42,392 bases of DNA from Methylobacterium cerastii (GCF_022179125.1 NZ_BPQG01000055.1:1-42392); one strand, 5' to 3'. Positions 33,181 to 41,489 are shown, counted from the stretch's first letter. The notes: generated by a model from the letters alone, not told the origin. Made by a program: numbers and translations.

Positions 33181-34488
33181 ATGGCGGCGGCTTCGGGACC
33201 GGGAACCTCCAAACCCCTCGACGTGGTGCCGATCGAGGATGCGAGCCTCGGGGCGTTCTACCGGAGCATGAACCTCACCGAGCGGCGCACCTTCTGGGCC
33301 TGCGCCGCCGGCTGGGCGCTCGACGGCATGGACTTCATGATCTACCCGCTGGTGATCGGCACGATCATCAGCCTGTGGAAGGTCGACCCCGGCACGGCGG
33401 GGCTCGCCGCCACCGTCACGCTGCTGGCCTCGGCTTTGGGTGGGTGGATCGCCGGGTTCGTCGCCGACCGCATCGGCCGTGTGCTGACGCTGCAGATCAC
33501 CATCCTGTGGTTCTCGTTCTTCTCGCTGGTCTGCGCCTTCGTGCAGAACTTCGAGCAACTGCTCGTCGCCCGCGCGCTGCTGGGCCTCGGCTTCGGCGGC
33601 GAGTGGGCGGCCGGCGCGGTGCTGATGGGCGAGACCATCCGGGCGCAGTATCGCGGCCGGGCGGTCGGCTCGGTCCAGTCCGGCTGGGCGATCGGCTGGG
33701 GCCTGGCGGTGCTGTCGCAGGCGGTGCTGTTCTCCTATCTGCCGCCCGAGAGCGCATGGCGCTGGATGTTCGTGATCGGCGCGTTCCCGGCGCTGCTGGT
33801 GTTCTACCTCCGCCGCTACGTCGAGGAGCCGAAGGTCGCCGCCGAGACCCGCGCCAAGGCGCGCGCGGCCGGGGAGCAGCCCAAGCTCTGGGAGATCTTC
33901 GCCGGCCCGCTCCTGCGCACGACGATCCTCGCCTCGCTCGCCGCGGCCGGCTGCCAGGGCGGCTACTACGCCATCACCACCTGGCTGCCGCGCTACCTCA
34001 CCACCGAGCGCGGCCTGTCGATCGTCTCCTCCACCGGCTACCTCTCGGCGCTGATCGTCGGCTCGTTCGCCGGCTATCTCGTCGGTGCCTGGCTCGCCGA
34101 CCGGCTCGGGCGGCGCCCGCTGTTCCTGATCTTCTCCGTCGGCGCGATCCTCGTCATCGTCGCCTACACCCAGCTGCCGCTCTCGAACGCGGTTTTGTGG
34201 GTTCTGGGCTTTCCGCTGGGCTTCTTCGCCTCCGGCTACTTCTCGGGGATGGGCGCCTTCCTCACCGAGCTCTACCCGACACGGCTTCGCGGATCGGGCC
34301 AGGGCTTCTGCTACAATTTCGGCCGGGGCCTCGGCGCGCTGTTCCCGTACCTCGTGGGCGAGCTCTCCAAGTCGATCGGCCTCGCCTCGGCGATCGCGGT
34401 CTTCGCCGCCGGCGCCTACGGCGTGTTCTTCCTGGCCGCCTTCGCCCTGCCGGAGACGCGGGGCAAGGTGCTGCACGTGGACGGTTAA
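33181..34488 (+). CDS. MFS transporter, aromatic acid/H+ symporter-like
   Basis: A 435-residue major facilitator with twelve membrane segments. The loop 2-3 motif GFVADRIGRVL and the corresponding GAWLADRLGRRPL after helix 8 are intact, and D in WALDGMDFMIYPL of helix 1 fits the AAHS family of aromatic-acid carriers. Similarity to sialic acid or metabolite carriers of the same superfamily cannot be excluded. The ATG at 33181 has GGGGA 7 bases upstream. A direct repeat of CCGCCCTTGTCC (33089-33128) lies in the short region before it. An amidohydrolase gene follows on the same strand. Confidence 0.85.
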   Translation: MAAASGPGTSKPLDVVPIEDASLGAFYRSMNLTERRTFWACAAGWALDGMDFMIYPLVIGTIISLWKVDPGTAGLAATVTLLASALGGWIAGFVADRIGRVLTLQITILWFSFFSLVCAFVQNFEQLLVARALLGLGFGGEWAAGAVLMGETIRAQYRGRAVGSVQSGWAIGWGLAVLSQAVLFSYLPPESAWRWMFVIGAFPALLVFYLRRYVEEPKVAAETRAKARAAGEQPKLWEIFAGPLLRTTILASLAAAGCQGGYYAITTWLPRYLTTERGLSIVSSTGYLSALIVGSFAGYLVGAWLADRLGRRPLFLIFSVGAILVIVAYTQLPLSNAVLWVLGFPLGFFASGYFSGMGAFLTELYPTRLRGSGQGFCYNFGRGLGALFPYLVGELSKSIGLASAIAVFAAGAYGVFFLAAFALPETRGKVLHVDG

Positions 34489-34510
34489 GGGGCGAAGAAG
34501 CCCTTGCATC

Positions 34511-34533
34511 CCCGCCCCCTCTGCTGGGGCGGG
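34511..34533. repeat. GC-rich hairpin between the MFS and amidohydrolase genes
   Basis: CCCGCCCC and GGGGCGGG form an exact 8-bp stem with a 7-base loop, 22 bases after the MFS stop and 31 bases before the amidohydrolase start. It could attenuate transcription between the two genes or be a palindromic repeat. Confidence 0.55.
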
Positions 34534-34564
34534 AAGACGCGTCGAGCCCGGACGAGAGGACGCC

Positions 34565-35434
34565 ATGACCCCGATCCGCGATTGCCCCGCCCCCGATCCG
34601 ACCCCATCCGGGCCGACGCGCTACGCCGTGCCGGCGGGCGCCGTCGACACCCACGCCCACGTCATCGGCCGGCCGCCGGCCTATCCGTTCGTGGAGAACC
34701 GCAGCTACACCCCGCCGGCCGCGCCCGCGGCGGCCTACCGCGCGATGCTCGACGCCACCGGCATGGCGCACGGCGTGCTGGTCCAGGTCAGCGTCCACGG
34801 CACCGACAACCGGCTGCTGCTGGAGACCCTGGCGACCGACCCCGCGCGCCTGCGCGGCGTCGCCGTGATCCCCCTCGGCCTGCCCGAGCGGGACCTCGCG
34901 GCGATGAAGGCGGCGGGCGTGGTGGGCTTGCGCCTCAACGTGCTCTACGGCGGCGGCATCGATTTCGATCAAGTCGAGGCCTACGGCGCGCTCGCCCGAG
35001 AGATGGGCTGGCACCTGCAGTTCCTGATCGACGCGCGCAGCCTGCCGCCGCTCGCCGCGCGGCTCTCGCGGCTGCCGGTGCCGTTCGTCGTCGATCATAT
35101 GGGCCACATGCCGACCTCGGCGGGCCTCTCGGACGAAGGCTTCTCCACCCTCGTGGCGCTGGTGCGCGACGGCGCCTTCGTGAAGCTGTCGGGCGCGTTC
35201 CGCACCTCGGTCGCGGGCGCGCCCTACGCCGACACCATCCCCTTCGCCCGCGCGCTCAACGACGCCGCGCCGGAGCGCTGCCTGTGGGGCTCGGACTGGC
35301 CGCACGTCGCCGCCTGGGACGGGCCGCCGAAGCTCTCGACGCTCCTCGACCTGATGGCCGACTGGGTGCCGGACGAAGGGCGGCGCCAGAAGCTCTTCGT
35401 CGAGAACCCGCGCGCGCTCTACGGTTTCGGCTAG
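34565..35434 (+). CDS. Amidohydrolase of the LigI/PDC-hydrolase type
   Basis: A 289-residue metal-dependent hydrolase of the amidohydrolase-2 superfamily. The first metal motif is DTHAHV (H30, H32), with VVDHMGH (H178) later and the terminal WGSDWPHV (D244). This pattern fits 2-pyrone-4,6-dicarboxylate lactonase and similar lactonases, which open lactones in aromatic-acid or sugar-acid breakdown. The partner carrier upstream supports a substrate-uptake role, but the substrate is not certain. The stop codon is inside the first unit of an 18-bp tandem repeat shared with the convergent YciI gene. Confidence 0.88.
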   Translation: MTPIRDCPAPDPTPSGPTRYAVPAGAVDTHAHVIGRPPAYPFVENRSYTPPAAPAAAYRAMLDATGMAHGVLVQVSVHGTDNRLLLETLATDPARLRGVAVIPLGLPERDLAAMKAAGVVGLRLNVLYGGGIDFDQVEAYGALAREMGWHLQFLIDARSLPPLAARLSRLPVPFVVDHMGHMPTSAGLSDEGFSTLVALVRDGAFVKLSGAFRTSVAGAPYADTIPFARALNDAAPERCLWGSDWPHVAAWDGPPKLSTLLDLMADWVPDEGRRQKLFVENPRALYGFG

Positions 35435-35501
35435 GCTTGGGGCTTCAGCTAGGTTTGGGGCTTCAGCTAGGTTTGGGGCTTCAGCTAGGTTTGGGGCTTC
35501 A
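35430..35501. repeat. Four-unit 18-bp tandem repeat spanning two convergent gene ends
   Basis: Four units of 18 bp (consensus GCTAGGTTTGGGGCTTCA, the first with one difference) run from 35430 to 35501. Each carries CTAG, which reads TAG on both strands. The amidohydrolase stop lies in the first unit and the YciI stop in the fourth, so the whole convergent gap is repeat. Because 18 is divisible by three, gain or loss of units would leave both stops in frame. Confidence 0.92.
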
Positions 35502-35793
35502 GGTAGCTCCGGCCGTCGAGGTAGGCCTTGCGCCAGCGCTGGATCGCCACCCGCTCGAACAGGCCGGCCTTCGTGAACGGGTCCTCGGCGATGAAGGCTT
35601 CCGCCTCCGCCCGGGTTTCCACGTCGACGACGTAGAGGCCGCCGCCCGCATCCGACCCGTCGTCGGCGAGCTTGGCGCCGCAGGCGAGCAGCAGCGCGGC
35701 CTGGGCTTCCAGGAAGGCGAGGTGCTCGGCGCGGGCCTCGCGGCGCAGGTGCTGGTGGCCGGGCTTGTCGAAGGTCTCGATGATGAACGGCAT
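35485..35793 (-). CDS. YciI family protein
   Basis: A 102-residue protein of the YciI/DGPF-related fold, small ferredoxin-like proteins that often act as accessory or hydrolytic enzymes. Family features are MPFIIETFDKPGHQHLRREA, HLAFLEAQAALLLACG and the AFIAEDPFTKAGLFERVAIQ segment. The ATG at 35793 precedes the conserved opening; the frame is open upstream into unrelated sequence. The stop codon lies in the tandem repeat at 35430-35501. It is convergent with the amidohydrolase gene and divergent from the ABC solute-binding protein gene. Confidence 0.9.
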   Translation of the reverse strand: MPFIIETFDKPGHQHLRREARAEHLAFLEAQAALLLACGAKLADDGSDAGGGLYVVDVETRAEAEAFIAEDPFTKAGLFERVAIQRWRKAYLDGRSYLKPQT

Positions 35794-36110
35794 GGCGGCT
35801 CCGGGCGCGCGGCTGATGTTTCCGATGCGCCAGGTGTAACGCGGCGCAGGGCGCGCGGCGCCGGCGGGCCCTGACACCGGGCAAGCGTTCTCACCGGTTC
35901 GACCCGGCCGGGCGCGATCGGTGAGCGGGACGCACCTATAAGAAGAGCGCCGACCCGCCGCGCGCCGCCGTTCTCCTGGCGGATTGCGCGCACGGCACCG
36001 GCCTGCCTCCGGACGCGGGACGACCCGCCAACCGGGGGAGGCCGCACCACCGCTTCCGCGCATGAGCACGCGGAGCGGCCTCGCGCCGCCAGCCCTCGGG
36101 AGGACCCTCC
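35794..36110. other. 317-bp divergent intergenic region
   Basis: No gene is seen. It separates the divergent YciI and solute-binding protein genes. TATAAG at 35937-35942 is the most -10-like sequence reading toward the solute-binding protein gene, but no convincing -35 box sits in front of it. Confidence 0.45.
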
Positions 36111-37337
36111 GTGACACGCATCATCCCGGCCTCCGCGCTCGCCGCAGCGCTGCTCGCAGGTGGCCTCGCGGCCACCCCGGCCCGCGCGCAATACGCCGAC
36201 GGCGGCATCAAGATCGGCGTGCTGACCGACATGTCCGGCGGCTACTCGGACCTCGCCGGCAAGGGCTCGGTGACGGCGGCGCAGCTGGCGATCGAGGATT
36301 TCGGCAAGACCGTCGGCGGCCGCAAGGTCGAGCTGATCGTCGCCGACCACCAGAACAAGGCCGACATCGCCTCCACCATCGCCCGCCGCTGGTTCGACAC
36401 GGAAGGGGTGGACGCGATCTTCAACACGAACTCGTCGGTGGCGGGGCTCGCGGTGCGCGAGGTGGCCCGCGCCAAGGGCAAGGTCGACGTCAATTCCGGC
36501 GCCGGCTCGATGGCGCTCACCAACGCCGCCTGCTCGCCCACCGGGGCGCACTGGTCCTGGGACACGCACGCGCTGGCGGCCGGCACCGCCGCGGCGCTCG
36601 CGGACGACCCGAAGAACACCTGGTTCTTCATCACCGCCGACTACACCTTCGGGCACGACCTCGAAGCCCAGGTCACCCGCGTCGTGAAGGCGAAGGGCGG
36701 CACCGTGCTCGGCTCGGTCAAGCACCCGTTCCCGAACGCCGACTTCTCGTCCTACCTGATCCAGGCGCAGGCCTCGGGCGCCCGGATCATCGGCATGGCC
36801 AACGCCGGCGCCGACACGATCAACACCATCAAGCAGGCCGCCGAGTTCGGCATCGCGGAGGGCGGCCAGTCGCTCGGCGGGCTCAACATCTTCCTCACCG
36901 ACGTCAACTCGGTCGGCCTGAAGGCGGCGCAGGGCATGATCCTGACGACAGGCTTCTACTGGGACCTCGACGACCGCACCCGCGCGCTGGCCCAGCGCTT
37001 CGGCGCGCGCATGGGCGGCCGGATGCCGACCATGGTCCAGGCCGGCGACTACTCGGCGGTGCTGCACTACCTCAAGGCGGCCGAGGCGGCGGGCACCGAC
37101 GACGGCCTCGCGGTGATGGCCAAGATGCGCGAGCTGCCGATCGAGGACGCCTTCGCCCGCAACGCCAAGCTGCGCCCCGACGGCCGCATGGTGCACGACA
37201 TGTACCTGGCGCGGGTGAAGACGCCGGCCGAGTCGAAGGGCCCGTGGGACTTCTACACGATCCTCAAGACCATCCCCGGCGACGAGGCCTTCCAGCCGCT
37301 GGCGCAGAGCACCTGCAAGCTGGTGACGAACCCGTAG
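36111..37337 (+). CDS. ABC transporter solute-binding protein (branched-chain amino acid type)
   Basis: A 408-residue periplasmic binding protein of the Peripla_BP_6/LivK-like family. The signal peptide (ALAAALLAGGLAATPARA) is followed by the mature start QYADGGIKIGVLTDMSGGYS and typical segments such as IVADHQNKADIASTIARRWF and TTGFYWDLDDRTRALAQRF. Such proteins deliver amino acids, amides or aromatic acids to an ABC permease, but no permease or ATPase gene is in the window, so it is an orphan here. The GTG at 36111 follows the AGGA-like GGGAGGACCCTCC region. A terminator-like hairpin follows the stop. Confidence 0.92.
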   Translation: MTRIIPASALAAALLAGGLAATPARAQYADGGIKIGVLTDMSGGYSDLAGKGSVTAAQLAIEDFGKTVGGRKVELIVADHQNKADIASTIARRWFDTEGVDAIFNTNSSVAGLAVREVARAKGKVDVNSGAGSMALTNAACSPTGAHWSWDTHALAAGTAAALADDPKNTWFFITADYTFGHDLEAQVTRVVKAKGGTVLGSVKHPFPNADFSSYLIQAQASGARIIGMANAGADTINTIKQAAEFGIAEGGQSLGGLNIFLTDVNSVGLKAAQGMILTTGFYWDLDDRTRALAQRFGARMGGRMPTMVQAGDYSAVLHYLKAAEAAGTDDGLAVMAKMRELPIEDAFARNAKLRPDGRMVHDMYLARVKTPAESKGPWDFYTILKTIPGDEAFQPLAQSTCKLVTNP

Positions 37338-37366
37338 GCGGACGGGTAGCCCGCGCGTCCCTCACC

Positions 37367-37411
37367 TCCCCGTCGTCCCGCGCCTGCCTTCCGCGACCCG
37401 GGAGACGGGGA
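37367..37411. terminator. Hairpin downstream of the solute-binding protein gene
   Basis: TCCCCGTCGTCCCG (37367-37380) pairs with CGGGAGACGGGGA (37399-37411) with one bulged base, about 30 bases after the stop codon. No T-tract follows, so a factor-dependent or REP-like role is also possible. Confidence 0.6.
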
Positions 37412-37443
37412 AGGGTGCCGTCGCGCGTCGGACCAAGGCCGGC

Positions 37444-37719
37444 TCAGATCGCCGACGGATGCCGGGCCAGCGGCGTCACCGCCACGCTCATGAACGGGAA
37501 GAGTGGCAGGCTGGAGAGGATGGCGTGGAGCTCGTCGTGGTCGGCCACGTCGAACACGCTGATGTTGGCGTACTGCCCGGCGATGCGCCAGAGATGCACC
37601 CACCGGCCCGATTCCTGAAGCGCCTGCGCCTGCGCCTTCTCCTCGGCCTTCAACCGGTCGAACTCGGCCGGCGGCAGGTGCGTGGGCGGATGGACCTCCA
37701 TCCTGACGTGATACAGCAT
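37444..37719 (-). CDS. Muconolactone isomerase-like protein (CatC type)
   Basis: A 91-residue protein matching muconolactone Delta-isomerase, the small decameric enzyme of the beta-ketoadipate pathway. The opening MLYHVRMEVHPPTHLPPAEF and the centre SGRWVHLWRIAGQYANISVF, with the closing LPLFPFMSVAVTPLARHPS, follow CatC closely. The usual length is 92-96 residues, which fits. No catA, catB or catechol genes are adjacent, so a true beta-ketoadipate role is not established; related small proteins in other genomes are often annotated this way without the pathway. It is convergent with the solute-binding protein gene. Confidence 0.85.
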   Translation of the reverse strand: MLYHVRMEVHPPTHLPPAEFDRLKAEEKAQAQALQESGRWVHLWRIAGQYANISVFDVADHDELHAILSSLPLFPFMSVAVTPLARHPSAI

Positions 37720-37924
37720 CGCTTCCTCCCCGCTCCCTCGTCGCCAGCCCGGCCGCGCCATCATAGCGCCGCCGCATCACGGTTGCGCGCGGATCGGCTC
37801 CCCCGGGTGTGCTAACCCGCGATCCGAGCAAGGAAGAGGCACCCGCCGAAGCCCCGCGCGCAAGGCGCGTTGCCGAAGCATCCATCGACGGATCATTTGC
37901 AGTCATTGACCGACGGGCGTGCCC

Positions 37925-38173
37925 ATGGCCGTGCTGACGATCCGCAACATCGACGACGCCCTCAAGGCACGCCTCCGCGTCCGCGCCGCGATGCACGGCC
38001 GATCGATGGAAGACGAGGCGCGCGACATCCTGCGCTCCGCCCTTTCCAGCGAAGTTCCCCGCCCCCGCGATCTCGGCCGGGCGATTCATGAGCGTTTCGC
38101 GGCGCTCGGCGGCGTCGACCTGCCGGACGTGCCACGCGAACCCGGCCGGGAGTCGCCGGACTTCGAGGCGTGA
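37925..38173 (+). CDS. FitA-like ribbon-helix-helix antitoxin
   Basis: An 82-residue protein with an N-terminal ribbon-helix-helix domain (VLTIRNIDDALKARLRVRAA, then HGRSMEDEARDILRSAL). It is the FitA/VapB type of antitoxin, which binds its toxin and represses the operon. The C-terminal ~35 residues would thread into the toxin active site. The ATG at 37925 is preferred to the GTG at 37919, though both are in frame. Its stop overlaps the toxin start by 4 bases, so they are translationally coupled. Confidence 0.92.
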   Translation: MAVLTIRNIDDALKARLRVRAAMHGRSMEDEARDILRSALSSEVPRPRDLGRAIHERFAALGGVDLPDVPREPGRESPDFEA

Positions 38174-38592
38174 TCGTCCTCGACACCAACGTCCTCTTCG
38201 AGTTGATGCGGCCCAGCCCCGAGCCGAAGCTCCTGGCCTGGTTCGCGCTGCGACCGATCGCGGGCTTGTTCACCCCGCCCCTGACGCAGGCTGAAATCTT
38301 CTACGGCCTCGTCCTCCTCCCGGAGGGTCGGCGGCGCGATGGGTTGATGGCGGCGGCACGAACGATCTTCGAGGTCGAGATGGCGGGACGGGTCTTGCCC
38401 TTCGACGGCGATGCCGCCGCGGCCTATCCCGAGATCGCCATCGGGCGGCGCAAGGCCGGCCAGCCGATCGGTCCGATCGATGGCCAGATCGCGGCGATCG
38501 CTCGGTCGCGCGGCGCGCGGCTCGCGACGCGCAACGTTCGGGACTTCACCGGCTGCGGGATCACCGTCATCGATCCCTGGACGGTCGCCTGA
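38170..38592 (+). CDS. FitB-like PIN-domain toxin (VapC family)
   Basis: A 140-residue PIN-domain ribonuclease. The four acidic metal ligands are D5 (LDTNVL), E42 (TQAEIFYG), D104 (IDGQIAAIA) and D125 (RNVRDFTG), so it looks catalytically intact. PIN toxins of this family cleave RNA, often tRNA or rRNA, when the antitoxin is lost. The GTG at 38170 overlaps the antitoxin stop (GTGA), which fixes the start. No phage or transposase gene is next to it. Confidence 0.93.
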   Translation: MIVLDTNVLFELMRPSPEPKLLAWFALRPIAGLFTPPLTQAEIFYGLVLLPEGRRRDGLMAAARTIFEVEMAGRVLPFDGDAAAAYPEIAIGRRKAGQPIGPIDGQIAAIARSRGARLATRNVRDFTGCGITVIDPWTVA

Positions 38593-38779
38593 CGGAAGCG
38601 TCGCGTTTCTCACTGACGCGCTGGTCATCGCCTCGGCCGCGCAGCCGCCGCGCGTCGCATGTCGGGCGTGGGCCGCCTGCATCAAAAGCACTTGTTGCGA
38701 CGCGCAAAACCGGTTCCCCTGCCGACGAGCCCAGGGATCCGAGCCCCCGCGCATCCCGCCCCCCACCGAGGAGCCATCC

Positions 38780-40135
38780 ATGTCCGACCTGAACGCACCG
38801 ACGGATGCGCCTGCGCGGAAGAACGCGCCCGCGTTGGAGGCGTTCTGGATGCCGTTCACCGCCAACCGCCAGTTCAAGGCGGCGCCGCGGATGTTCGTGG
38901 CGGCCGACGGCATGCACTACACCACCGACGACGGCCGGCAGGTGCTCGACGGGACGGCGGGTCTGTGGTGCTGCAACGCCGGGCACGGGCGGCGCGGGAT
39001 CGCGAGCGCGGTCGAGCGCCAGCTCGCCACGATGGACTTCGCCCCGACCTTCCAGATGGGGCACCCGATCGCGTTCGAATTCGCCGAACGCCTGGCCGAG
39101 ATCGCCCCCGGGCCGAGAGGAAAGAAGCTCGACCGGGTGTTCTTCACCGGCTCGGGCTCGGAATCGGTCGACACCGCGCTCAAGATCGCGCTGGCCTACC
39201 AGCGGGCCGTCGGACAGGGCACCCGCACCCGGCTGATCGGGCGCGAGCGCGGCTACCACGGCGTCGGCTTCGGCGGCATCTCGGTCGGCGGCATCGTCTC
39301 GAACCGGCGGGCCTTCCCGACGCTGCCCGGCGCCGACCACCTGCGCCACACCCACGATCCGGCGAAGAACGCCTTCACCAAGGGCCAGCCCGAGCACGGG
39401 GCCGAGCTCGCCGACGACCTCGAGCGCCTCGTCGCGCTTCACGGCGCCGAGACCATCGCGGCCTGCATCGTCGAGCCGGTGGCGGGCTCCACCGGCGTGC
39501 TGGTGCCGCCGAAGGGTTACCTCGAGCGCCTGCGCGCGATTTGCGACGCCCACGGCATCCTGCTGATCTTCGACGAGGTGATCTCCGGCTTCGGGCGGCT
39601 CGGCGCGCCCTTCGCCGCCGACTTCTTCGGGGTGACGCCGGACCTCGTCTGCACCGCCAAGGGGCTGACCAACGGCACCATCCCGATGGGCGCGGTCTTC
39701 GCCGGCCGCCACGTCCACGACGCCCTGATGGACGGCCCGGACGGGATCGAGCTGTTCCACGGCTACACCTATTCCGGCCACCCGGTGGCCTGCGCGGCGG
39801 GGCTCGCGACGCTGGACATCTACCGCGACGAGGGCCTGCTCACCCGCGCGGCCGAACTCGCCGACGACTGGGCCTCGGCGATGCACGACCTGCGCGGGCG
39901 CAACCGCGTGATCGACATCCGCACCATCGGCCTGATCGCCGGCATCGAGCTGGAGCCGCGCCCCGGCGCGCCGGGCAAGCGCGCCTACGACGTGTTCGTG
40001 GATTGCTTCGCGCGCGGCCTGCTGATCCGCGTCACCGGCGACATCGTCGCGCTCTCGCCGCCGCTGATCCTGGAACACGGCCAGATCGACGAGATCGCCC
40101 GCGTGCTCGGGGATGCGATCGACCGGGTGGCGTGA
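38780..40135 (+). CDS. Omega-amino acid:pyruvate aminotransferase
   Basis: A 451-residue class III aminotransferase related to beta-alanine:pyruvate transaminases. The PLP lysine is K294 (CTAKGLTNG), D265 lies in LLIFDEVISGFGRLG, and the phosphate-binding GSGSESV is at about 124-130. FWMPFTANRQFKA near the start and WCCNAGHGRRGI are typical of the omega-amino acid:pyruvate group. The ATG at 38780 has GAGGAG about 8 bases upstream, which decides the start over the longer open frame. It probably moves amino groups from omega-amino acids or amines to pyruvate. The next gene on the same strand, about 100 bp downstream, encodes the PRISE-type reductase. Confidence 0.92.
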   Translation: MSDLNAPTDAPARKNAPALEAFWMPFTANRQFKAAPRMFVAADGMHYTTDDGRQVLDGTAGLWCCNAGHGRRGIASAVERQLATMDFAPTFQMGHPIAFEFAERLAEIAPGPRGKKLDRVFFTGSGSESVDTALKIALAYQRAVGQGTRTRLIGRERGYHGVGFGGISVGGIVSNRRAFPTLPGADHLRHTHDPAKNAFTKGQPEHGAELADDLERLVALHGAETIAACIVEPVAGSTGVLVPPKGYLERLRAICDAHGILLIFDEVISGFGRLGAPFAADFFGVTPDLVCTAKGLTNGTIPMGAVFAGRHVHDALMDGPDGIELFHGYTYSGHPVACAAGLATLDIYRDEGLLTRAAELADDWASAMHDLRGRNRVIDIRTIGLIAGIELEPRPGAPGKRAYDVFVDCFARGLLIRVTGDIVALSPPLILEHGQIDEIARVLGDAIDRVA

Positions 40136-40239
40136 AGGGGGGACGGAGCGCGTCTTCGCCCTTCGCTGCAACGCAACGCACGCCCGCTGGTTGAACCCGC
40201 GAAACGAGGGCCGCGCGCCCTCGGCAGCGAGGATCATGC

Positions 40240-41301
40240 ATGACGGGTTCGGTTCTGATCGTGGGCGCCAGCGGCATCGTCGGGAGCGCGGCCGCCGAAC
40301 GGTTCTCCGCCGAGGGCTGGAAGGTGGCGGGGCTGGCGCGCAAGCCCGTGGCGCAGGACGGCGTCACACCGGTCTCGGCCGACCTGCAGGACCCCGCCTC
40401 CCTCGAGCGGGCGCTCTCCGGCCTGGCGCCGAGCCACGTGGTGCTCGCCACCTGGATGCGCCGCGACACCGAGGCCGAGATGATCCGCGTCAACGGCGCG
40501 ATGGTGGAAAACCTGCTCGCCGCGCTCCGCCCGGCGGGCTCGCTCCGGCACGTGGCCCTGGTCACCGGCCTGAAGCACTATCTCGGGCCGTTCGAGGCCT
40601 ACGGGAAGGGCGCCGTGCCGCAGACCCCGTTCCGCGAGGAGCAGGGCCGGCTCGACGTGGAGAACTTCTACTACGCGCAGGAGGATGCGGTGTTCTCGGC
40701 GGCCGCCCGCGACGGCTTCGCCTGGAGCGTCCACCGCCCGCACACGATCATCGGCAAGGCGGTCGGCAACGCCATGAACATGGGCACGACGCTCGCCGCC
40801 TACGCCACGCTCTGCCGCGAGACCGGCCGCCCGTTCCGCTTCCCCGGCTCGGGGATGCAGTGGAACGGCCTGACCGACATGACCGACGCGCGGCTGCTCG
40901 CCCGCCACCTGCTCTGGGCCTCGACCAGCGCGCGCGCGGCCAACGAGGACTTCAACGTCGTCGACGGCGACGTCTTCCGATGGAGCTGGATGTGGGGCCG
41001 GATCGCGGAATGGTTCGGGATCGCGGACGAGCCGTTCGACGGCACCGTGCGGCCGCTCGAGACGCAGATGGCCGAGGACGGGCCGGTCTGGGCCGAGATC
41101 GCGGCCCGCCACGGCCTCGCCGAGCCCGACCTCGCGAAGCTCGCCTCGCCATGGCACACCGACGCCGACCTCGGCCGGCCGATCGAGGTGGTCACCGACA
41201 TGAGCAAGAGCCGCCGGTTCGGGTTCCTGGACTACCAGCCCACCGACGACGCGTTCTTCGACCTGTTCGCCCGCCTGCGGGCCGACCGGCTGATCCCGTA
41301 A
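40240..41301 (+). CDS. PRISE-type short-chain dehydrogenase/reductase
   Basis: A 353-residue NAD(P)H-dependent reductase. The Rossmann motif GASGIVG is at residues 9-15. The features match the plant PRISE group (progesterone 5-beta-reductase/iridoid synthase): VTGLKHYLGPF with the active-site lysine K112, then VENFYYAQED with the active-site tyrosine Y144 or Y145, and WSVHRPHTIIG. In plants these enzymes reduce enone C=C bonds. Bacterial homologues are known but their substrates are mostly unknown, so the reaction here is inferred. It may be co-transcribed with the aminotransferase gene. Confidence 0.88.
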   Translation: MTGSVLIVGASGIVGSAAAERFSAEGWKVAGLARKPVAQDGVTPVSADLQDPASLERALSGLAPSHVVLATWMRRDTEAEMIRVNGAMVENLLAALRPAGSLRHVALVTGLKHYLGPFEAYGKGAVPQTPFREEQGRLDVENFYYAQEDAVFSAAARDGFAWSVHRPHTIIGKAVGNAMNMGTTLAAYATLCRETGRPFRFPGSGMQWNGLTDMTDARLLARHLLWASTSARAANEDFNVVDGDVFRWSWMWGRIAEWFGIADEPFDGTVRPLETQMAEDGPVWAEIAARHGLAEPDLAKLASPWHTDADLGRPIEVVTDMSKSRRFGFLDYQPTDDAFFDLFARLRADRLIP

Positions 41302-41374
41302 GACGCTGGCTGTGAGAGCACGCGCCACGTCGGCGGGGCGCGACCAGCCCGTCGACGTGGCCGCCAAGACGAGA

Positions 41375-41438
41375 CTAAGAATACTTAGACGAAGAAGGAA
41401 TTATTATCCAATCAAGGGTAGTGGCGCCCTTATAGGGC
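41375..41438. promoter_or_regulatory. AT-rich region with two dyads upstream of the chemoreceptor
   Basis: This is one of the most AT-rich stretches of the window. It contains CTAAG-AATA-CTTAG (41375-41388) and GCCCT-TAT-AGGGC (41426-41438). The chemoreceptor ATG at 41490 lies about 50 bases downstream with AAGGA 7 bases before it. A promoter and an operator are likely, but boxes cannot be assigned with confidence. Confidence 0.45.
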
Positions 41439-41489
41439 AATCTTAATCGTGATCGGCAATCTAGGATCCGACGTTTCAAGGATTCCGCG

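Noticed and set aside
34262-35884. Frame with repeated APNLAE-type hexapeptides
   Set aside because: The repeated residues are just the 18-bp tandem repeat at 35430-35501 read in another frame, so it is not a repeat protein.
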